NCBI RefSeq assembly: GCF_003058085.1
Contig: NZ_QBUD01000005.1
Span: 124,001 to 188,000 of the forward strand
DNA length: 64,000 bases
From: Yoonia sediminilitoris
GTDB lineage: Bacteria > Pseudomonadota > Alphaproteobacteria > Rhodobacterales > Rhodobacteraceae
Direction of reading: 5' to 3'
Below the pieces are notes generated by a model. That model saw only the letters and a program-made list of their open reading frames with translations, ran no database searches and was not told the origin of the DNA. Made by a program: the position numbers and the translations under genes. This document shows, piece after piece, positions 61,632 to 64,000 of this stretch (position 1 is the stretch's first letter; every line of letters starts with the position of its first letter).

Positions 61632-62471
61632 CCGCCCGTCAGCCTGCCCACCAATTGCCAGCGACAGGGCATGGGCCGCGTCTTTGACGAAGGCACTCAG
61701 CCGGTCGATGTCATCGGGGCTAACCCTGCTGGTGGGGCCGGAGACGGAAATGCCTGCAATCGCTTCGGCATTCACGTCAAACACCGGGGCGGCAATACAA
61801 CGCATCCCAAGGTTCTTTTCCTCGCCATCCACGGAAAAGCCATTCGCACGCACCTGCGCAAGATCGGCCCGTAATGCATCCGCATCTGTGATCGTGAATG
61901 GGGTGAATGCGCTTAACTCCTGAAAGGCCATCGCACGGGCCAGACGATCATCGTCCATTTCCGCCAGTAGCGCCTTGCCAATGCCCGATGCATACATCGG
62001 CGACAGCGTGCCGGGCGGAAAGAACGCGCGAATGCTGGCATGGGTTTCGACCTGACTAAGGAACAGAACCGCCCCTTCTTTTTCGATGCCAAGGTTGGCA
62101 GTCTCGCCGGTTTGTTCCATCAGCTTGCGCAGTATCGGCCTTGCCCGATCCACAAGACTGGTGCGGCGCAGAAATCTTGCGCCGATGACAAAGGCCTGCG
62201 GTCCAATGTGCCAGACCTGTTCAACGGGGTCGAACTCCACCAGTCCGCGGCCTTCAAGCGTGACCAATACCCGATAGACAGTCGCCGGAGATTGGCCCAT
62301 CTCGGTTGAAATTGTCGTCAGCGCCTTGCCTTGCGCCTCGCTCAGGAACTCGTAAACCTCCATCGCGCGATCAAGCGATTTGATCGTGTTTTGCGCTGTC
62401 TTGTCGTCCCACCCGCGCGGTCGGCCACGCGCCCGACGTGCGCCCGGATTCTCGTTTTCGTGCGATTCCAT
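61626..62471 (-). CDS. bhcR: BhcR, IclR-family regulator of the beta-hydroxyaspartate cycle
   Basis: 281 aa. IclR-type winged helix at about 25-85 (KSLDRAMEVYEFLSEAQGKA, then TISTEMGQSPATVYRVLVTL) and an effector domain ending in the family's GISVSGPTSRVSPDDID. It is divergent from bhcA, exactly where BhcR lies in Paracoccus denitrificans and Roseobacter genomes. BhcR binds DNA upstream of bhcA and responds to glyoxylate. Confidence 0.88.
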   Translation of the reverse strand: MESHENENPGARRARGRPRGWDDKTAQNTIKSLDRAMEVYEFLSEAQGKALTTISTEMGQSPATVYRVLVTLEGRGLVEFDPVEQVWHIGPQAFVIGARFLRRTSLVDRARPILRKLMEQTGETANLGIEKEGAVLFLSQVETHASIRAFFPPGTLSPMYASGIGKALLAEMDDDRLARAMAFQELSAFTPFTITDADALRADLAQVRANGFSVDGEEKNLGMRCIAAPVFDVNAEAIAGISVSGPTSRVSPDDIDRLSAFVKDAAHALSLAIGGQADGRS

Positions 62472-62558
62472 CCAGAGCCCTTTTTCTTTGCGAAATTCGT
62501 ATTCACGATATGAAAAATTTAAAGCACTGACAAGAAACAGATTTTTGATACGATCCCG

Positions 62559-62579
62559 TTTTGAAAAACAATTTCAAAA
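62559..62579. promoter_or_regulatory. Inverted repeat in the bhcR-bhcA intergenic region
   Basis: TTTTGAAA-AACAA-TTTCAAAA is a perfect 8-bp inverted repeat with a 5-nt spacer, 59 nt before bhcA and 88 nt from the bhcR start. It is the best palindrome in this AT-rich gap and a candidate BhcR operator. Confidence 0.5.
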
Positions 62580-62637
62580 AACTATCGCGACAGATTGTCA
62601 TACCCTATGTTCGGCGCAACATTAGGAGGAGACGGAC

Positions 62638-63828
62638 ATGAGCTTTCAAAACCCAGTTTTCATTCCGGGGCCAACGAACATCCCCGAGAATTTGCGCAAA
62701 GCCTGCGACATGCCGACGATTGACCACAGATCGCCATTGTTTGGCACAATCCTGCATCCGGCCCGCGATGGCGTTCGAAAGGTGCTGAAAAGCGACAAGG
62801 CCGAGGTATTTATCTTTCCGTCCACCGGCACGGGCGGCTGGGAAACCGCAGTCACCAACTGCCTGAGCAGTGGTGACAAGGTTCTGGCGGCACGTAACGG
62901 CATGTTCTCGCATCGTTGGATCGACCTGTGTCAGCGGCACGGGCTTGACGTCGAGATCGTTGAAGCATCTTGGGGCGCGGGTATCCCGGTTGATCGCTAC
63001 GAAGAGATTTTGACCGCAGACACATCCCACCAGATCAAGGCCGTTCTGGCCACGCATAATGAGACCGCAACAGGCGTCAAATCCGACATTGCGGCGGTCC
63101 GCAAGGCACTGGATGCGGCAGGCCACCCTGCCTTACTTTTTGTCGACGGCGTGTCCTCGATCGGGTCAATGGACTTCCGGTTTGATGAATGGGCGATCGA
63201 TGTTGCTGTGACCGGATCCCAAAAGGGCTTTATGTTGCCTCCCGGTCTGGCAATTGTCGGCTTTAGTGAAAAGGCGATGGCCGCGACAAAGACCGGCACC
63301 CTGCCGCGCACGTTTTTTGACGTGCATGACATGGCCAAAGGATACGCCAACAACGCCTATCCCTACACCCCGGCGGTCGGTTTGCTGAACGGCCTGACCG
63401 AAGCCTGCGGGATGCTGATGGCAGAAGGGCTGGAGAATGTCTTTGCCCGCCACACACGCATCGCTGAAGGGGTCCGCGCCGCTGTTGACGCATGGGGGCT
63501 GGAGCTTTGCGCTGAAACGCCGGATGTCTATTCCGATACGGTCAGCGCCATCCGCACGCCCGAAGGCTTCAACGCCACCGATATTGTGACCCATGCTGCC
63601 GAAACCTACGGCGTCGCATTTGGGGTCGGTTTGGGCGACGTGGCTGGCAAGGTGTTCCGCATCGGTCACTTGGGCAGCCTGACAGACGTGATGACGCTTT
63701 CCGGCCTTGCAACCGCTGAAATGTGCATGGTTGACCTTGGGCTGGATATCAAACTGGGGGCAGGCGTTGCTGCCGCGCAGGAATACTACCGCGCGCACAC
63801 AGCCTTTGCCCAAAAAGCTGCAGCATAA
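62638..63828 (+). CDS. bhcA: BhcA, aspartate-glyoxylate aminotransferase
   Basis: 396 aa, PLP aminotransferase of the alanine-glyoxylate aminotransferase fold. The start NPVFIPGPTNIPENLRKACD, DHRSPLF and the PLP Lys in VTGSQKGFMLPPG are typical of this family. BhcA transfers the amino group of aspartate to glyoxylate, giving glycine and oxaloacetate, the first step of the beta-hydroxyaspartate cycle. GGAGG precedes the ATG. It is followed immediately by bhcB and preceded by divergent bhcR, so the assignment is firm by synteny. Confidence 0.93.
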   Translation: MSFQNPVFIPGPTNIPENLRKACDMPTIDHRSPLFGTILHPARDGVRKVLKSDKAEVFIFPSTGTGGWETAVTNCLSSGDKVLAARNGMFSHRWIDLCQRHGLDVEIVEASWGAGIPVDRYEEILTADTSHQIKAVLATHNETATGVKSDIAAVRKALDAAGHPALLFVDGVSSIGSMDFRFDEWAIDVAVTGSQKGFMLPPGLAIVGFSEKAMAATKTGTLPRTFFDVHDMAKGYANNAYPYTPAVGLLNGLTEACGMLMAEGLENVFARHTRIAEGVRAAVDAWGLELCAETPDVYSDTVSAIRTPEGFNATDIVTHAAETYGVAFGVGLGDVAGKVFRIGHLGSLTDVMTLSGLATAEMCMVDLGLDIKLGAGVAAAQEYYRAHTAFAQKAAA

Positions 63829-63842
63829 TGAAGGACGCTGGC

Positions 63843-64000
63843 ATGTATATTCCGACCTACGACGACATGTTGGCGGCGCATGAACGGATCAAACCGTATA
63901 TTCATCGCACGCCGGTACTGACGTCGTCCTATCTGAACAGCTTGACAGGCGCTGAGTTGTTCTTCAAATGCGAAAACTTCCAGAAAGCCGGTGCTTTCAA
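63843..64000 (+). CDS. bhcB: BhcB, beta-hydroxyaspartate dehydratase, 3' end outside the window
   Basis: The visible 52 residues start MYIPTYDDMLAAHERIKPYI and include HRTPVL and FKCENFQKAGAF, the start of a serine racemase/threo-3-hydroxyaspartate dehydratase fold. The sequence is cut just before the PLP lysine expected in the next few residues. ATG 63843 has AAGGA 7 nt upstream; an in-frame ATG at 63828 overlapping the bhcA stop is the alternative. BhcB converts erythro-beta-hydroxyaspartate to iminosuccinate. bhcC and bhcD would be expected downstream. Confidence 0.88.
   Translation, partial: MYIPTYDDMLAAHERIKPYIHRTPVLTSSYLNSLTGAELFFKCENFQKAGAF

Noticed and set aside
1..64000. tRNA, rRNA, CRISPR arrays, prophage or an intact insertion sequence
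   Set aside because: Reading through the intergenic gaps showed no repeat-spacer arrays, no cloverleaf-like genes ending in CCA and no complete transposase with terminal repeats. A dedicated tRNA scan was not possible.

Overview
The window looks like a chromosomal segment of a marine Roseobacter-group alphaproteobacterium (Rhodobacteraceae). The reasons are the PhyR-NepR-EcfG general stress response (confined to Alphaproteobacteria), a beta-hydroxyaspartate-cycle locus, a dihydroxypropanesulfonate (DHPS) type sulfonate operon, many TRAP/TTT transporters and GC-rich coding sequence. Genes are densely packed, with many 4-nt overlaps. No rRNA, tRNA, CRISPR array or intact mobile element was found. 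Both ends cut through genes.

Layout. 0-9.1 kb: the 3' end of a di-haem cytochrome c peroxidase-like gene, a MarR/GbsR-regulated RND efflux pair, a LacI-type remnant, pabB and a Dabb protein, then a graveyard of IS3 and IS6 fragments. 9.1-19.3 kb: a leftward set of eight genes, seven exported or membrane anchored (VWA protein with six Trp-x-Gly-Pro repeats, HExxH protein, Sel1 protein, OmpA-type protein and others) plus a LuxR-type regulator; its function is unknown. 19.4-27.3 kb: a general-stress island with phyR, nepR, ecfG, a sensor kinase and small stress-type genes, several preceded by GGAAC-N16-CGTT-like promoters. ecfG has an in-frame TAA and the AI-2E-type transporter gene is broken. 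27.5-34.4 kb: a two-component system, pqqABCDE and a PQQ-type sugar dehydrogenase. 34.4-44.2 kb: a leftward operon for uptake of a C3 sulfonate and its conversion to sulfoacetaldehyde (TRAP transporter, HpsN, two further dehydrogenases, an FMN 2-hydroxyacid oxidase, ComDE), with a divergent LacI regulator and paired operators.

44.2-52.3 kb: an ScfR/RamB-like regulator faces a tctCBA transporter followed by an oxalate-CoA-ligase-like enzyme, a ketopantoate-reductase-family protein (the family of the oxalyl-CoA reductase PanE2) and a universal stress protein. This is a plausible oxalate-to-glyoxylate module. 52.7-57.1 kb: a tight five-gene operon of a hydantoinase-type amidohydrolase, VOC protein, hydantoin/Asp-Glu racemase, DHDPS-family lyase and 2-hydroxyacid dehydrogenase, with a divergent LysR. 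58.1-64 kb: a dimethylglycine-dehydrogenase-like enzyme, a (S)-ureidoglycine aminohydrolase, BhcR, BhcA and the start of BhcB.

The right-hand 20 kb reads as a glyoxylate hub: oxalate and ureide branches could each deliver glyoxylate, which the beta-hydroxyaspartate cycle assimilates. The best candidates for something undescribed are this hub, the five-gene ureide-type operon, the exported VWA/metalloprotease locus, and the decaying general stress locus with a split sigma factor. All functional statements rest on reading motifs by eye and on family knowledge; no database search was run.
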